Origin: Ogataea parapolymorpha DL-1
Taxonomy: Eukaryota; Ascomycota; Pichiomycetes; Pichiales; Pichiaceae
Length of the DNA stretch: 64,000 bases
Assembly (NCBI RefSeq): GCF_000187245.1
Contig: NC_027860.1
Location: 1,178,001-1,242,000 of the forward strand
Direction of reading: 5' to 3'
In this document: piece by piece, positions 36,027 through 45,337 of the stretch
How positions within the stretch are numbered: position 1 is the stretch's first letter
Layout of the letters: each line of letters starts with the position of its first letter
Position numbers and translations under genes: made by a program
The notes under the pieces: model-generated
Database searches by the model: none
Seen by the model: only the letters and a program-made list of their open reading frames with translations
Told to the model about the DNA's origin: nothing

Positions 36027-37718
36027 ATGAGCATGGAAAATATAAGCGTCCAAAGTCTAGATCCTTCAGAATCCCCTACTTCGGCATCCCCTGATCCTGC
36101 TGCCTCCCAGCAATTGGGAGCCAGTAAGCGGCGTCACCGCAAAGATGAATACTCCAAGCTGGCTGCGGACTTAGTGAACGAAGAGAACGAACAACGCAAG
36201 AAAGAGGCGGAAAGACAGGCCTTGGAGAGATATCAAATGATTGACAAGATTGGGGAAGGAGCTTTTTCCACTGTCTACAAGGCTCTAGATGTGCAAACTA
36301 ATGAGACTGTAGCAGTGAAGGTCATCAAAAAGTATCAACTGGATAAAAGCCAACAAGCATCAGTTCTGAAAGAAGTCACCATTATGAGGCAATTGGATCA
36401 CCCATGCATTGTGAGGTTTTACAACTTCATTGAAACTGAAGAGTTCTACTTTATTGTACAGGAACTTGTGTCGGGTGGCGAAATTTTTAACGAGATCGTC
36501 AAATACACATATTTCAGTGAAGACCTGTCTAGACATGTGATCACCCAGGTTGCGCAGGCCATCAAGTATTTGCATGCAGAAAAGGGAGTTGTTCATCGTG
36601 ATTTAAAGCCAGAGAATATCTTTTTCAACCCTATCAAGCATATTCCCTCAAAATCTCCAAGATTGCGGAAGAGCGATGATCCGAATTCTAAGCTGGACGA
36701 AGGTGAATTTATACCCAACGTTGGCGGTGGTGGAATTGGTACGATTAAGATCGGCGATTTTGGTTTGTCGAAACAAATATATGCCGATGCTTCTTTGAAA
36801 ACGCCTTGCGGAACAATAGGGTATACCGCTCCAGAAATTGTGAAGGACATGAGATACTCTGAGGAGGTTGACATGTGGGCTTTAGGATGCGTTCTTTATA
36901 TTCTGCTTTGTGGTTTCCCCCCATTTTTCAACGACCAAATCGATGTTTTGACGAGGAAAGTTGCCAAGGGAGAGTTCGAATTTTTATCCCCTTGGTGGGA
37001 CGAAATAAGCGATGGGGCTAAGAATTGTGTTTCGAAGTTGCTCACAGTTGACCCAAGAGAAAGGTATACAATTGACGATTTCCTGAATGATCCGTGGATT
37101 TTGGAGTTCTTGAATAGATGTCATCAAGCTCAACTATTCCAAGCACAGCAGCAACAGCTTTTGCACCAGAAGAACTCGATATCATCCTCGGATTTGAGCT
37201 ACAGCATTCAGAGCGCATCTATTGGATCAGATTCTTCTCAGGAGCCAATGGTGTACGCGCCACTGCCGACTACTGCCAATTCCGGAGCCATTCCATCTCA
37301 CCTGTCAAAACAAAACCCTACTCTGTACTCGCCTGCTGCCATTGCTATGAGGGAGGCGTTCGATATTTCCGCTGCGGTTCATAGAATGGGAGAAGAGGCA
37401 GCAATGAAGAAGTATTTGAGGCAGCAGAAGAATGGAAGATCCAAACTAGGAGCTCTTGCCGAAGATGACGAAATGATTGAGCCCGATCCAAATGAAATAC
37501 ATCCGGAAGTGAGGAAAGCAAACCTCAAATTTGAAAAGGAATCGTCAAGAGGCGCTGTTATTGATGACAACTCCATTTTTGCGTCAAATAACGAGCTGAG
37601 CTCGAGTGGAGATGGATATTCGGATGTGGATACACCATCCAAGCCGTTTGAACTGAACCTCAACACGGCCACCATTTTATCGAGAAGAAAGAAAAAAGCG
37701 TTAGTGGCTTACACGTGA
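36027..37718 (+). CDS. RCK2: Rck1/Rck2-type CaMK-group protein kinase (MAPK-activated)
   Basis: This 563-aa kinase has catalytic Lys98, HRD at 190-192, DFG at 244-246 and APE at 268-270. An insert in the catalytic loop region (about 203-235, including SPRLRKSDDPNS) ending in GGGGIG before KIGDFGLSKQ is characteristic of Rck1/Rck2 and S. pombe Srk1. The T-loop reads KTPCGTIGYTAPE. The Q-rich C-terminal tail (about 370-563) should hold the MAPK docking and autoinhibitory part. Rck2 is activated by Hog1 under osmotic stress and phosphorylates elongation factor 2, slowing translation. The kinase lobe and GGFPPFF-type elements place it in this family; RCK1 or RCK2 cannot be separated here. SHO1, an upstream branch of the same pathway, lies about 10 kb away. 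Confidence 0.9.
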   Translation: MSMENISVQSLDPSESPTSASPDPAASQQLGASKRRHRKDEYSKLAADLVNEENEQRKKEAERQALERYQMIDKIGEGAFSTVYKALDVQTNETVAVKVIKKYQLDKSQQASVLKEVTIMRQLDHPCIVRFYNFIETEEFYFIVQELVSGGEIFNEIVKYTYFSEDLSRHVITQVAQAIKYLHAEKGVVHRDLKPENIFFNPIKHIPSKSPRLRKSDDPNSKLDEGEFIPNVGGGGIGTIKIGDFGLSKQIYADASLKTPCGTIGYTAPEIVKDMRYSEEVDMWALGCVLYILLCGFPPFFNDQIDVLTRKVAKGEFEFLSPWWDEISDGAKNCVSKLLTVDPRERYTIDDFLNDPWILEFLNRCHQAQLFQAQQQQLLHQKNSISSSDLSYSIQSASIGSDSSQEPMVYAPLPTTANSGAIPSHLSKQNPTLYSPAAIAMREAFDISAAVHRMGEEAAMKKYLRQQKNGRSKLGALAEDDEMIEPDPNEIHPEVRKANLKFEKESSRGAVIDDNSIFASNNELSSSGDGYSDVDTPSKPFELNLNTATILSRRKKKALVAYT

Positions 37719-37946
37719 TCCCACTCAACAAACGGTATGTACTAGTGCGACCATCATGGCCTGTGGCCAATGCAGAAGGTATGACAATAATTTTTATAAG
37801 CTACGCTTAACGTGATCGTATTTAATTTTGATCTAAATGCCATCCAGAAATAATGCCGATTAATTTTCAGATCGGCTGTCGTTATCTCTTCTGTAAAATT
37901 GTGAGTGTCGATAAAAAAAATTAATCAAAATATCCTCAAGTTCATC

Positions 37947-38579
37947 ATGGTTAAATACGAGAACTTGGTGCTTATTGGCACCTTCATGGTTATCTCCTCT
38001 GTTTCGTTCATTCTTGGTGTGCTTTTCAGTAATTGGCCATATGATTACTACACTTTGTGGGACACAACAAAGGGCCAAGAATTTTTCGATGCTGCTTTGG
38101 ACCACTACAAGGTCTGGGGACAAATTCCTCCTATCATCAGCTATACTTTCCACTTCGTGATTGCGATCGCATTCATTGGATCATTTATCAAGATATTCAA
38201 GCCTTCTGAAGACGTGCAATACTTCGAATATGGAACTTTGGGTGCCTTAGTGATTGCAGTTTGTGTCTATGTTAGTAACGTCAAGGTCGGAATCATGTCC
38301 TGTATTGCTGGCGAATGGGGTGAAGTTGACCAAAATACAGGTTTGGGAGTCATTGCAGCATCCGAAACAATGATTGTTTTCATCCTTCTCGGTATTGTCC
38401 TGCTGCAAGGTGGATTATTCTATGCCTTTTTCGAAGACGCCAGACTCAAACAGGAGTTCTACTTGAAAGAGTTGAAGGAGAAGTACGAGGCTATTGGGGA
38501 AGAGGCCACTCCAGTTGAAGCCAAATCCTCAGGAGCTGAAGCAAAGAAGACTAAAGCAAAGGCAACCAAGAAGGCTTGA
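37947..38579 (+). CDS. SHR3: ER packaging chaperone for amino-acid permeases, Shr3
   Basis: The open frame starts at GTG 37905, but the ATG at 37947 gives 210 aa, the length of S. cerevisiae Shr3. Four hydrophobic helices are visible, beginning LVLIGTFMVISSVSFILGVLF, followed by the conserved NWPYDYYTLWD luminal motif. The C-terminal cytosolic tail is charged and Lys/Ala-rich (KKTKAKATKKA), able to bind COPII components. Shr3 helps general and specific amino-acid permeases fold and leave the ER. Loss in S. cerevisiae blocks permease exit. The position of the motif and the topology support the call strongly. Confidence 0.94.
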   Translation: MVKYENLVLIGTFMVISSVSFILGVLFSNWPYDYYTLWDTTKGQEFFDAALDHYKVWGQIPPIISYTFHFVIAIAFIGSFIKIFKPSEDVQYFEYGTLGALVIAVCVYVSNVKVGIMSCIAGEWGEVDQNTGLGVIAASETMIVFILLGIVLLQGGLFYAFFEDARLKQEFYLKELKEKYEAIGEEATPVEAKSSGAEAKKTKAKATKKA

Positions 38580-38634
38580 AGACCCTGTGCAAGGGTGGCG
38601 TAACTTTCAAATAGTACTGTATTAATACATCCTC

Positions 38635-39117
38635 ATGTCGGACTCCAGATCCCGGTTACTATCCCAAATTCCACTTATTGTGATGCCGGGAAAGTACACC
38701 AAGCCTCATCCTGTGACGCTGCCGTACGACTTTGAGCAGTTACCGGCCTCCACACAGATATTCAAACAGCAAGAATTAGATGTACTTATATCGCAATTGG
38801 ATAACCTACGCGAAAATCAGCGGCAAATGGCTGACCAAGTAAGAGAAAGATACGGAGAAACAGCATTGAGTAACCGATCTCGGCCATTCGATGACTGGGA
38901 GCAAAATATTAGAAGGGTGGCACCTGGGTACTTTGGGGCTGATGGCAAAGTGAATATTATGACTCCCACTAGACATCATGGCGAGCATGAGAAACAGCAG
39001 GAGCGCGAACAGCATGCAGATGTACCTCAATCAGATGCCAAACTGAAGTCCCCTGAAGATTGCGAGCCACAGCTGACGGGCGCAAGCTATGACCTTGCAA
39101 ATTTACGTATAGAATAG
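38635..39117 (+). CDS. Uncharacterised 160-aa protein
   Basis: I do not recognise this protein. It starts MSDSRSRLLSQIPLIVMPGK, then has a proline-containing segment (YTKPHPVTLPYDFEQLP), a likely amphipathic coiled coil (QELDVLISQLDNLRENQRQMADQVRERYGE, about 46-75) and a block RRVAPGYFGADGKVNIMTPTRH that looks like a short linear motif. The last 50 residues are charged and probably disordered. There is no signal peptide or membrane helix. The ATG lies about 55 bp after SHR3, and the frame ends before MES1. Its clean ATG, length and non-overlap make it a likely real gene, but its function is unknown. Confidence 0.65.
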   Translation: MSDSRSRLLSQIPLIVMPGKYTKPHPVTLPYDFEQLPASTQIFKQQELDVLISQLDNLRENQRQMADQVRERYGETALSNRSRPFDDWEQNIRRVAPGYFGADGKVNIMTPTRHHGEHEKQQEREQHADVPQSDAKLKSPEDCEPQLTGASYDLANLRIE

Positions 39118-39325
39118 AACTGTGGCTATAATGAACCATGAAATGAAAAGCGTTTGTATTCTGATGTTCAGCAGTAGCGAGCGTGTTTGGACTTTTAGGT
39201 CCAGGCAGCTGGGTAGCAGGACTCGTAATTGGAACTACCGCGACGACGATCGACATGAAAAATTTGTCGCCCAAAATACTCAGTCCGAATAGTTTCAAGA
39301 CAATTACACAGAATTAGTCATATCC

Positions 39326-41590
39326 ATGTCTCTGCAGTTATTCGGTTCCCCCGACGGATCTGTGCTTTCGCTAGTTAGCAATCTCAAAGTCTCCATTGCT
39401 GCTGCTGTGTTTTCTCCCGGCTTGCAATTGGAGGTTGATACTGAAGGCAAATCAAAATTGGCTTTGCAGGTGAGCAACAGTGGTTTCGAACTTATTGAAC
39501 CCAACGCAATTGTGAAATATCTTGCTGCTACTAAGAACGGCAACAATTCTGTTTTTGGAAACCACGAACTTATCGATAAGGACGAAAAGATCCTGTATCC
39601 TGCTCTGAAGTCGAACCAGATCGACCTTAGCATCTTGTCTCAGATTGGATCAATCCCCTCTGCCAACGCAGAGGATGTTTCCCAAATCATTATCTTCTCT
39701 TCGCTGTATCCTCTTTTGAGCAAACAAACTGACACTGAGCTCTCTGGTTGGTTCAAGACGTTCTCTGAAATTCCTGCTGTGGCTAAGGGCATAAGCCATG
39801 CAACTAAGGGTCATGGACCCCAAAGGGTTCCAGAGAAGAACACTGGCAAAGTGAATGTCGTTGAAGGATGTGCTGTTGTTCATTCGGAAGGAAAATTGAA
39901 ACCTAAACCAAATGAAAGAAACATTTTGATTACTTCTGCACTTCCATATGTGAATAACGTGCCCCACCTGGGAAATATCGTGGGTTCAGTCTTGTCTGCT
40001 GACATATACGCCCGCTACTGCAAGCGCAGAAACTACAATGCGATATACATCTGTGGTACTGATGAGTACGGAACTGCTACGGAGACCAAGGCTTTAGAAG
40101 ATAAAGTCACTCCCCAAGAGCTCTGTGACAAATATCATGCTGTTCATTCTGATGTCTACAAATGGTTCCAGATTGGGTTTGATCACTTCGGAAGAACGAC
40201 TACGCCAAAGCAAACCGAGATTGCACAGGAGATGTTTTTGAAACTGTACAATAATGGATACTTGGAAGAGAAAGTCATGAAACAACTTTTCTGTCCCGTC
40301 CATAAAGGGTTCCTAGCTGACAGATATGTTGAAGGTGAATGCCCAAGGTGCCATTATGAAGATGCTAGAGGAGATCAGTGCGACAAGTGTGGCAACTTGC
40401 TTGATCCATTTGAGCTTATCAACCCTCGCTGCAAACTGGATGGGCACACCCCAGAACCCAGAGAATCCAACCATATTTTTATATCGCTAGATAAGCTGGA
40501 GCCGGAGGTTAGAAAGTGGATTGGCGAGGCTTCGGAAAAGGGCAAGTGGTCCAAGAACTCGAAAACAATTACAAATTCCTGGCTCAAAGAAGGACTGCAA
40601 CCGAGATGTATTACTAGAGATTTAACTTGGGGAACTCCTGTGCCACTCAAAGGATTTGAGAACAAAGTTCTTTACGTTTGGTTTGATGCTCCAATCGGCT
40701 ATATCTCTATCACGGCGAACTACACCGATGAGTGGAGGGATTGGTGGCAAAACCCAGAGCACGTTCAGCTTTACCAGTTCATGGGCAAGGATAATGTGCC
40801 ATTCCACACGGTTGTGTTCCCATCTACAGAGATTGGTACCAAGGAAAAATGGACTATGCTGCACCATTTGAACACAACCGAATATTTGCAGTATGAAGGA
40901 GGCAAGTTCTCCAAATCTAGAGGTATTGGTGTTTTCGGTAACAATGCCGAGGCTACTGGTGTGTCTCCTTCTGTCTGGAGATACTACTTGGCATCTGTGA
41001 GACCAGAAAACCAAGACTCCCAATTCTCTTGGTATGAGTTCGTCACCAGAAACAACAGCGAGCTTTTAGCAAACTTGGGAAATTTTGTCAACAGATTGGC
41101 TAAGTTTGTTATTGCCAAATACAACGGAGTGGTGCCTTCTTTCAGGACTGAGGACTGTCCAGTATACCCTGAACTTTTGAAGGATTTGAACTCTCTTGTG
41201 AAAACATATGTTGATGACATGGAGACAGTACATCTAAGAAAAGGCTTGGAGACCGCTATGATGATCTCCGCTAGAGGCAACCTGTTTTTGCAAGAAAACA
41301 AATTGGATAACTCCTTATACAACGATTTCCCAGAGAAGAGCGACGCGGTTGTTGCTATCGGACTTAACATTGTGTATTTGGTTTCTGCTGTTATCGCTCC
41401 ATATATGCCTGAGACAAGCAAGCAAATAGAGGAAATTTTGAGAGTTCCCGAGCTCAAAATTCCGGATGAGTTTGGTTTGTGGATCCAACCTGGACACTGT
41501 ATTGGAAAGGCCCAATACCTGTTCAAGAGAATTGATGAGAAAAAGATTGATGAGTGGAGAAATTTGTATGGAGGCCAACAGCAAAAATGA
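39326..41590 (+). CDS. MES1: Cytosolic methionyl-tRNA synthetase Mes1
   Basis: The 754-aa protein has an N-terminal GST-like domain (about 1-185), which in yeast docks with Arc1, followed by the class I catalytic core. The HIGH-like motif is PHLGN within PYVNNVPHLGNIVGSVLSADIYARY, and the KMSKS-like motif is KFSKSRG. Between them are zinc-knuckle CXXC elements (CPVHKG, CPRCHYEDARGDQCDKCGN) and the Met-site block YVWFDAPIGYISITANYT. The C-terminal helical anticodon domain follows. It charges initiator and elongator tRNA-Met. Length and order match S. cerevisiae Mes1 (751 aa). Confidence 0.98.
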   Translation: MSLQLFGSPDGSVLSLVSNLKVSIAAAVFSPGLQLEVDTEGKSKLALQVSNSGFELIEPNAIVKYLAATKNGNNSVFGNHELIDKDEKILYPALKSNQIDLSILSQIGSIPSANAEDVSQIIIFSSLYPLLSKQTDTELSGWFKTFSEIPAVAKGISHATKGHGPQRVPEKNTGKVNVVEGCAVVHSEGKLKPKPNERNILITSALPYVNNVPHLGNIVGSVLSADIYARYCKRRNYNAIYICGTDEYGTATETKALEDKVTPQELCDKYHAVHSDVYKWFQIGFDHFGRTTTPKQTEIAQEMFLKLYNNGYLEEKVMKQLFCPVHKGFLADRYVEGECPRCHYEDARGDQCDKCGNLLDPFELINPRCKLDGHTPEPRESNHIFISLDKLEPEVRKWIGEASEKGKWSKNSKTITNSWLKEGLQPRCITRDLTWGTPVPLKGFENKVLYVWFDAPIGYISITANYTDEWRDWWQNPEHVQLYQFMGKDNVPFHTVVFPSTEIGTKEKWTMLHHLNTTEYLQYEGGKFSKSRGIGVFGNNAEATGVSPSVWRYYLASVRPENQDSQFSWYEFVTRNNSELLANLGNFVNRLAKFVIAKYNGVVPSFRTEDCPVYPELLKDLNSLVKTYVDDMETVHLRKGLETAMMISARGNLFLQENKLDNSLYNDFPEKSDAVVAIGLNIVYLVSAVIAPYMPETSKQIEEILRVPELKIPDEFGLWIQPGHCIGKAQYLFKRIDEKKIDEWRNLYGGQQQK

Positions 41591-41952
41591 AATAGTAACG
41601 TTTAATCGCCCAAATTATATTTTAACGCGGTAGGCAGATTGCAAATATTAGATGGCTCTGGGGCTGGTGGCAAATGCATTTGCCACCATATCAGATCCGG
41701 TAATGACTTGCTCCGTTGACGTATAGTAACGGCAGCTTATACTGCAGTTGGAATCTAAAGCCATCTCACTTCCCCGAGCAATTACCTATTTCGGAAACAG
41801 ATCATGATTTTAAGGGCATAACCGTTGAGATTTAATCAGAGCTGCTGTTTGCCTTTCATAGCAGTTCGCCTTCAAGGATAAGATATAAGAGTACTATGCT
41901 TTCTTGCAATACCGACATCTAATCCAATTATCTTGACAATATAATCATACGA
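41591..41952. other. Intergenic region between MES1 and the Rua1_C-type regulator gene
   Basis: 362 bp whose main feature is the 22-bp PACE palindrome at 41666-41687. A TATAAGAG lies near 41884-41891, about 65 bp upstream of the regulator ATG, and may act as the TATA element. No RNA or open frame is supported. Confidence 0.55.
41666..41687. promoter_or_regulatory. Perfect 22-bp palindrome made of two PACE elements
   Basis: GGTGGCAAA, then TGCA, then TTTGCCACC: the two 9-mers are exact PACE elements in inverted orientation, and the full 22 bp is its own reverse complement. It lies 265 bp upstream of the Rua1_C-type gene and 75 bp after MES1. PACE is the Rpn4 site in proteasome promoters of S. 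cerevisiae. The symmetry suggests binding of two monomers or a dimer. Confidence 0.7.
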
Positions 41953-43134
41953 ATGCAAAATCTAGTGAGTCTCGAGGAAATTGCCTGCCTTCCGGGTGGC
42001 TACCAAGATGATCACGAAGCTAAGGGATTGCATTTGCAAGTGTTAGATTTTCCTTCCTCTTTTTCAAGTTTAAATGATTCAGAATTCTCCCTTCTGGACA
42101 TGGTGTCACAAAATGAGAATGCTGATCAAGAGATGCTTGATATCATGGACAGTTTCACATCGTTTCCGCAAACATCGCCCCAAGAACACGATTCCGTTCC
42201 TACACCTGATAATCACATATTTGAGTTTCAGACTTTCAATGACTTTGGAGAGTCTGCTCTGTCACTGGAAATCACCCCTACTTCTAGCCTAGCACAGGAT
42301 AATGATTACATCTACTCTAAAGATGGCCCGATTGAAGAAAGCACGGCGATGCTGGTCTCAATGGCTACCGAAGAACCGAAAACCTTTCGCGAATGGGATT
42401 TGGTGACCGCAGAGGCATCAAAAATGGGCTCATCGGCATTTTATGAATCGCAAAAAGAAGAATGTCTAAGTGGAGGACACCACAAGGGTAGTAAGAAAAC
42501 CAAGTACACAAATCTGCAAGTTTCCTTTAACGAGACTATTCCAGAGAAGCTAAATCACTGGCTCAATCAGCATTTTTATCCATATATTCAGCCCAATGGT
42601 ATCACATATGCCAGGTTTCGCAAAGTGCCTGAAAACGATGAGTATATCTACAAGAGAAACCCCAAAGCGGAGATTTTCCTTCCACCACGGTACTCGAATT
42701 CTAGTGCTAACTACTACGAGCCATTGGTGGTGAGATACAGAAAGTCACACCAGGAACGAGGTCAAGGAGACGGCGAGGGGCTATGCCCATATTGCCAATC
42801 TGACGATTTGAGCGAGTTATTTTTTGAAAGAAAAGATTCTAATTATCTCCATCACGTCACTAAACTACATGGTGTCTATTCTAACGGAATGGAGATGCCT
42901 TTTCCTCGAATGATTGGCGAAGCTTTGGAGATCAAGCATCTCAAGACTCGCGGGAGAACAGAGCGAAGAGTTCATAGCGTCGAATGCGAGAAATGTCACG
43001 AAACTGTCAAGATTCAGCAGCTGGACTGCGATAAAGAAGGAAACAAGTTTTTAGCGTATTTCCGTCACATGCTAGTTCACAACGAAAAGAAAAATGTGGG
43101 CAAGCGCACTTCAAAATTTAGTTTATTCAGTTAA
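41953..43134 (+). CDS. Putative transcription factor with Rua1_C-type zinc-binding C-terminus
   Basis: The 393-aa protein has an acidic, Ser/Pro-rich N-terminal half (about 1-175) suited to transactivation. Its C-terminal half resembles the Rua1 C-terminal domain (formerly DUF4451). A RYSNSSANYYEPLVVRYRK block leads to GLCPYC (Cys278, Cys281) and YLHHVTKLHG (His300 or His301, His306), and later to CEKC (Cys345, Cys348) with FRHMLVH (His372, His376). The domain is named after Ustilago Rua1, a regulator of ustilagic-acid synthesis. The targets here are unknown. A palindromic pair of PACE elements lies upstream. BUD32 starts only 28 bp after its stop codon. Confidence 0.75.
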   Translation: MQNLVSLEEIACLPGGYQDDHEAKGLHLQVLDFPSSFSSLNDSEFSLLDMVSQNENADQEMLDIMDSFTSFPQTSPQEHDSVPTPDNHIFEFQTFNDFGESALSLEITPTSSLAQDNDYIYSKDGPIEESTAMLVSMATEEPKTFREWDLVTAEASKMGSSAFYESQKEECLSGGHHKGSKKTKYTNLQVSFNETIPEKLNHWLNQHFYPYIQPNGITYARFRKVPENDEYIYKRNPKAEIFLPPRYSNSSANYYEPLVVRYRKSHQERGQGDGEGLCPYCQSDDLSELFFERKDSNYLHHVTKLHGVYSNGMEMPFPRMIGEALEIKHLKTRGRTERRVHSVECEKCHETVKIQQLDCDKEGNKFLAYFRHMLVHNEKKNVGKRTSKFSLFS

Positions 43135-43162
43135 ATAGATTTAAAAAAATTAGCACCTCAAA

Positions 43163-43978
43163 ATGAGCTCCGCGATTGTGGCTCAAGCTCAGTCATACCT
43201 TTCGGGGATTCCGTTAGAAGTGATATCCCAAGGTGCCGAGGCTGTTGTCTTTCTGACAACAGTGCATCCGTATCTTTCATCGTCCATGCATCCGTCAGAC
43301 ATACAAAACTCATCCAAGTACATCATTAAATACAGGCCGCCAAAAGCATATAGACACGAGGTCCTGGACAAACAACTAACAAAATCTCGCACAGCTGCGG
43401 AAGCTAGACTTCTTAGCAAACTGTATAGCCTGGAGATTCCAGCCCCAAAACTGATTGCTCTTGACGCACCACATGGCATAATATGGATGGAATTTCTGGG
43501 CTTCGAACTTGCCAATGGTCATATCAGCTCCTTGAAAAATTGGTTATGGTATCTGGAGAAACGACAGGAGGATAACTCTACTGCAACTATTGCTTTGGCA
43601 GACTCTGTTAAGCAAGTCCTGATCTTAGTTGGACAGGCCATAGCAAAGCTTCATTTGCAAAACATAGTTCACGGAGACCTCACAAGCTCCAACATACTGC
43701 TTGAGCAGAAGATGGAAAAATTGCAGCCCACACTCATAGATTTTGGGCTCTCGGCGTATTCTCCCCTGGCAGAAGACAAGGCTGTGGATCTTTACGTCCT
43801 AGAACGGGCATTAACTTCCACTCATCCAGTTTATTCAAAAACGTACAACGAATGGCTGCTTCAAGGTTACGAAGAAACATACTGCAACAAACCAAACAAC
43901 AAACGCAAATACACAGAGGTAAGTAAACGTCTTGAGGATGTTAGACTTAGAGGACGAAAGAGATCGATGCTTGGCTAG
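43163..43978 (+). CDS. BUD32: KEOPS/EKC atypical protein kinase Bud32
   Basis: The 271-aa protein is a minimal piD261/Bud32 kinase. ISQGAEAVVF (21-30) replaces the Gly-rich loop, Lys56 lies in IIKYRPPKAYRH, the catalytic loop is HGDLTSSN at 170-177, and DFG is at 193-195. The basic C-terminus RGRKRSMLG is typical and contacts tRNA or Cgi121/Kae1 partners. As part of KEOPS with Kae1, Pcc1 and Cgi121, it supports the t6A modification of tRNAs reading ANN codons and affects telomeres and transcription. Length is close to S. cerevisiae Bud32 (261 aa). The short 28-bp gap means its promoter lies inside the preceding coding region. Confidence 0.96.
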   Translation: MSSAIVAQAQSYLSGIPLEVISQGAEAVVFLTTVHPYLSSSMHPSDIQNSSKYIIKYRPPKAYRHEVLDKQLTKSRTAAEARLLSKLYSLEIPAPKLIALDAPHGIIWMEFLGFELANGHISSLKNWLWYLEKRQEDNSTATIALADSVKQVLILVGQAIAKLHLQNIVHGDLTSSNILLEQKMEKLQPTLIDFGLSAYSPLAEDKAVDLYVLERALTSTHPVYSKTYNEWLLQGYEETYCNKPNNKRKYTEVSKRLEDVRLRGRKRSMLG

Positions 43979-44105
43979 GTTAATATATAGAGGTCGTGTG
44001 TATGATCCAAAATATCGGTACTCAAAAAGTCTGGTCTTTTAATTTGTGTGTTGTAAGAATTGGAGGATTCAGAGCTAGGCATTGCGCAGAAAGAATTGCC
44101 AGTAA

Positions 44106-45275
44106 ATGACTATGGATCAGCCAATCGTTCTCGATCAGGGTACCGGTTTTGTTAAGATTGGAAGGGCCGGAAAGAACTTTCCAGACCATACCTTTCCTTC
44201 GATAGTTGGAAGACCAATTTTAAGGGCTGAGGAGCGCACGGGAGACATTGAAATCAAGGATATCATGTGCGGAGACGAAGCATCCGCTGTGAGATCTGCT
44301 CTGCAAATATCTTATCCAATGGAGAACGGAATCATCAAAAATTGGGAAGACATGGAACACCTATGGGATTATGCATTTTATGAAAGAATGAAGATTGACA
44401 CAACAGGACAGAAAGTGCTATTGACCGAGCCACCCATGAACCCACTGAAAAACAGGGAAACGATGTGCGATGTGATGTTTGAGAAATACAATTTTGGCGG
44501 AGTCTACGTTGCTATCCAAGCGGTTCTTGCTCTATATGCTCAGGGTCTCTCTTCCGGAGTTGTGGTCGACTCGGGAGACGGTGTCACACACATTGTTCCC
44601 GTGTACGAGTCAGTTGTTCTGAACCATCTAACTAGAAGGTTAGATGTCGCCGGTAGAGATGTCACCAGAAACCTCATTAACCTACTACTTAGAAGGGGAT
44701 ACGCATTCAACCGAACGGCAGACTTTGAAACCGTTAGACAGATCAAAGAGAAGCTTTGCTACGTCTCGTACGATTTGGATTTCGATACAAAACTAGCCAA
44801 TGAAACCACAGTTTTGGTGGAGAATTTTGAACTACCAGATGGAAGAGTGATCAAGATCGGTTCCGAGAGATTTGAGGCCCCAGAGTGTTTGTTCCAACCA
44901 TCTCTGACCGATATAGAACAACCGGGTGTTGGAGAATGTTTGTTCAACACAATTCAGTCTTGTGATGTTGACATTAGATCAACGCTTTTCAAGTCTATCG
45001 TCCTCAGTGGAGGATCATCAATGTATCCCGGTCTACCTTCAAGACTCGAGAAAGAACTGAAACAACAATGGTTTACGAAGGTTCTGAAAGGCGACGCTTC
45101 CAGACTCGACAAGTTCAAAGTCAGAATTGAAGATCCACCGAGAAGGAAACACATGGTCTTTATTGGTGGTGCCGTCTTGGCAAACATCATGGCAGACAAA
45201 GACCACATGTGGATCAGCAAACAAGAGTGGGAAGAACAAGGACCTAGAGTTTTGGAAAAACTGGGCCCAAGATAA
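44106..45275 (+). CDS. ARP2: Actin-related protein Arp2 of the Arp2/3 complex
   Basis: The 389-aa protein is nearly colinear with yeast and human Arp2. It has the actin fold with the phosphate loops [12 protein letters not shown] and [15 protein letters not shown], then [14 protein letters not shown], adenosine-side [20 protein letters not shown] and [20 protein letters not shown]. Arp2 with Arp3 nucleates branched actin at cortical patches for endocytosis. S. cerevisiae ARP2 has a 5' intron; here the frame opens directly at ATG 44106. CTG codons at several conserved Leu sites (44301, 44619, 45057, 45261) show CUG read as Leu. It is convergent with MPS1, 62 bp away. Confidence 0.98.
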   Translation: MTMDQPIVLDQGTGFVKIGRAGKNFPDHTFPSIVGRPILRAEERTGDIEIKDIMCGDEASAVRSALQISYPMENGIIKNWEDMEHLWDYAFYERMKIDTTGQKVLLTEPPMNPLKNRETMCDVMFEKYNFGGVYVAIQAVLALYAQGLSSGVVVDSGDGVTHIVPVYESVVLNHLTRRLDVAGRDVTRNLINLLLRRGYAFNRTADFETVRQIKEKLCYVSYDLDFDTKLANETTVLVENFELPDGRVIKIGSERFEAPECLFQPSLTDIEQPGVGECLFNTIQSCDVDIRSTLFKSIVLSGGSSMYPGLPSRLEKELKQQWFTKVLKGDASRLDKFKVRIEDPPRRKHMVFIGGAVLANIMADKDHMWISKQEWEEQGPRVLEKLGPR

Positions 45276-45337
45276 AGAGTATGTTGTAAATTATTTCATG
45301 AAAGAAGATTTAGTGATGCCGTAGTTATATTATACAA

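Noticed and set aside
40743..40751. Exact PACE sequence in the MES1 coding region
   Set aside because: It encodes a conserved WWQN segment of the synthetase and is explained by the protein.
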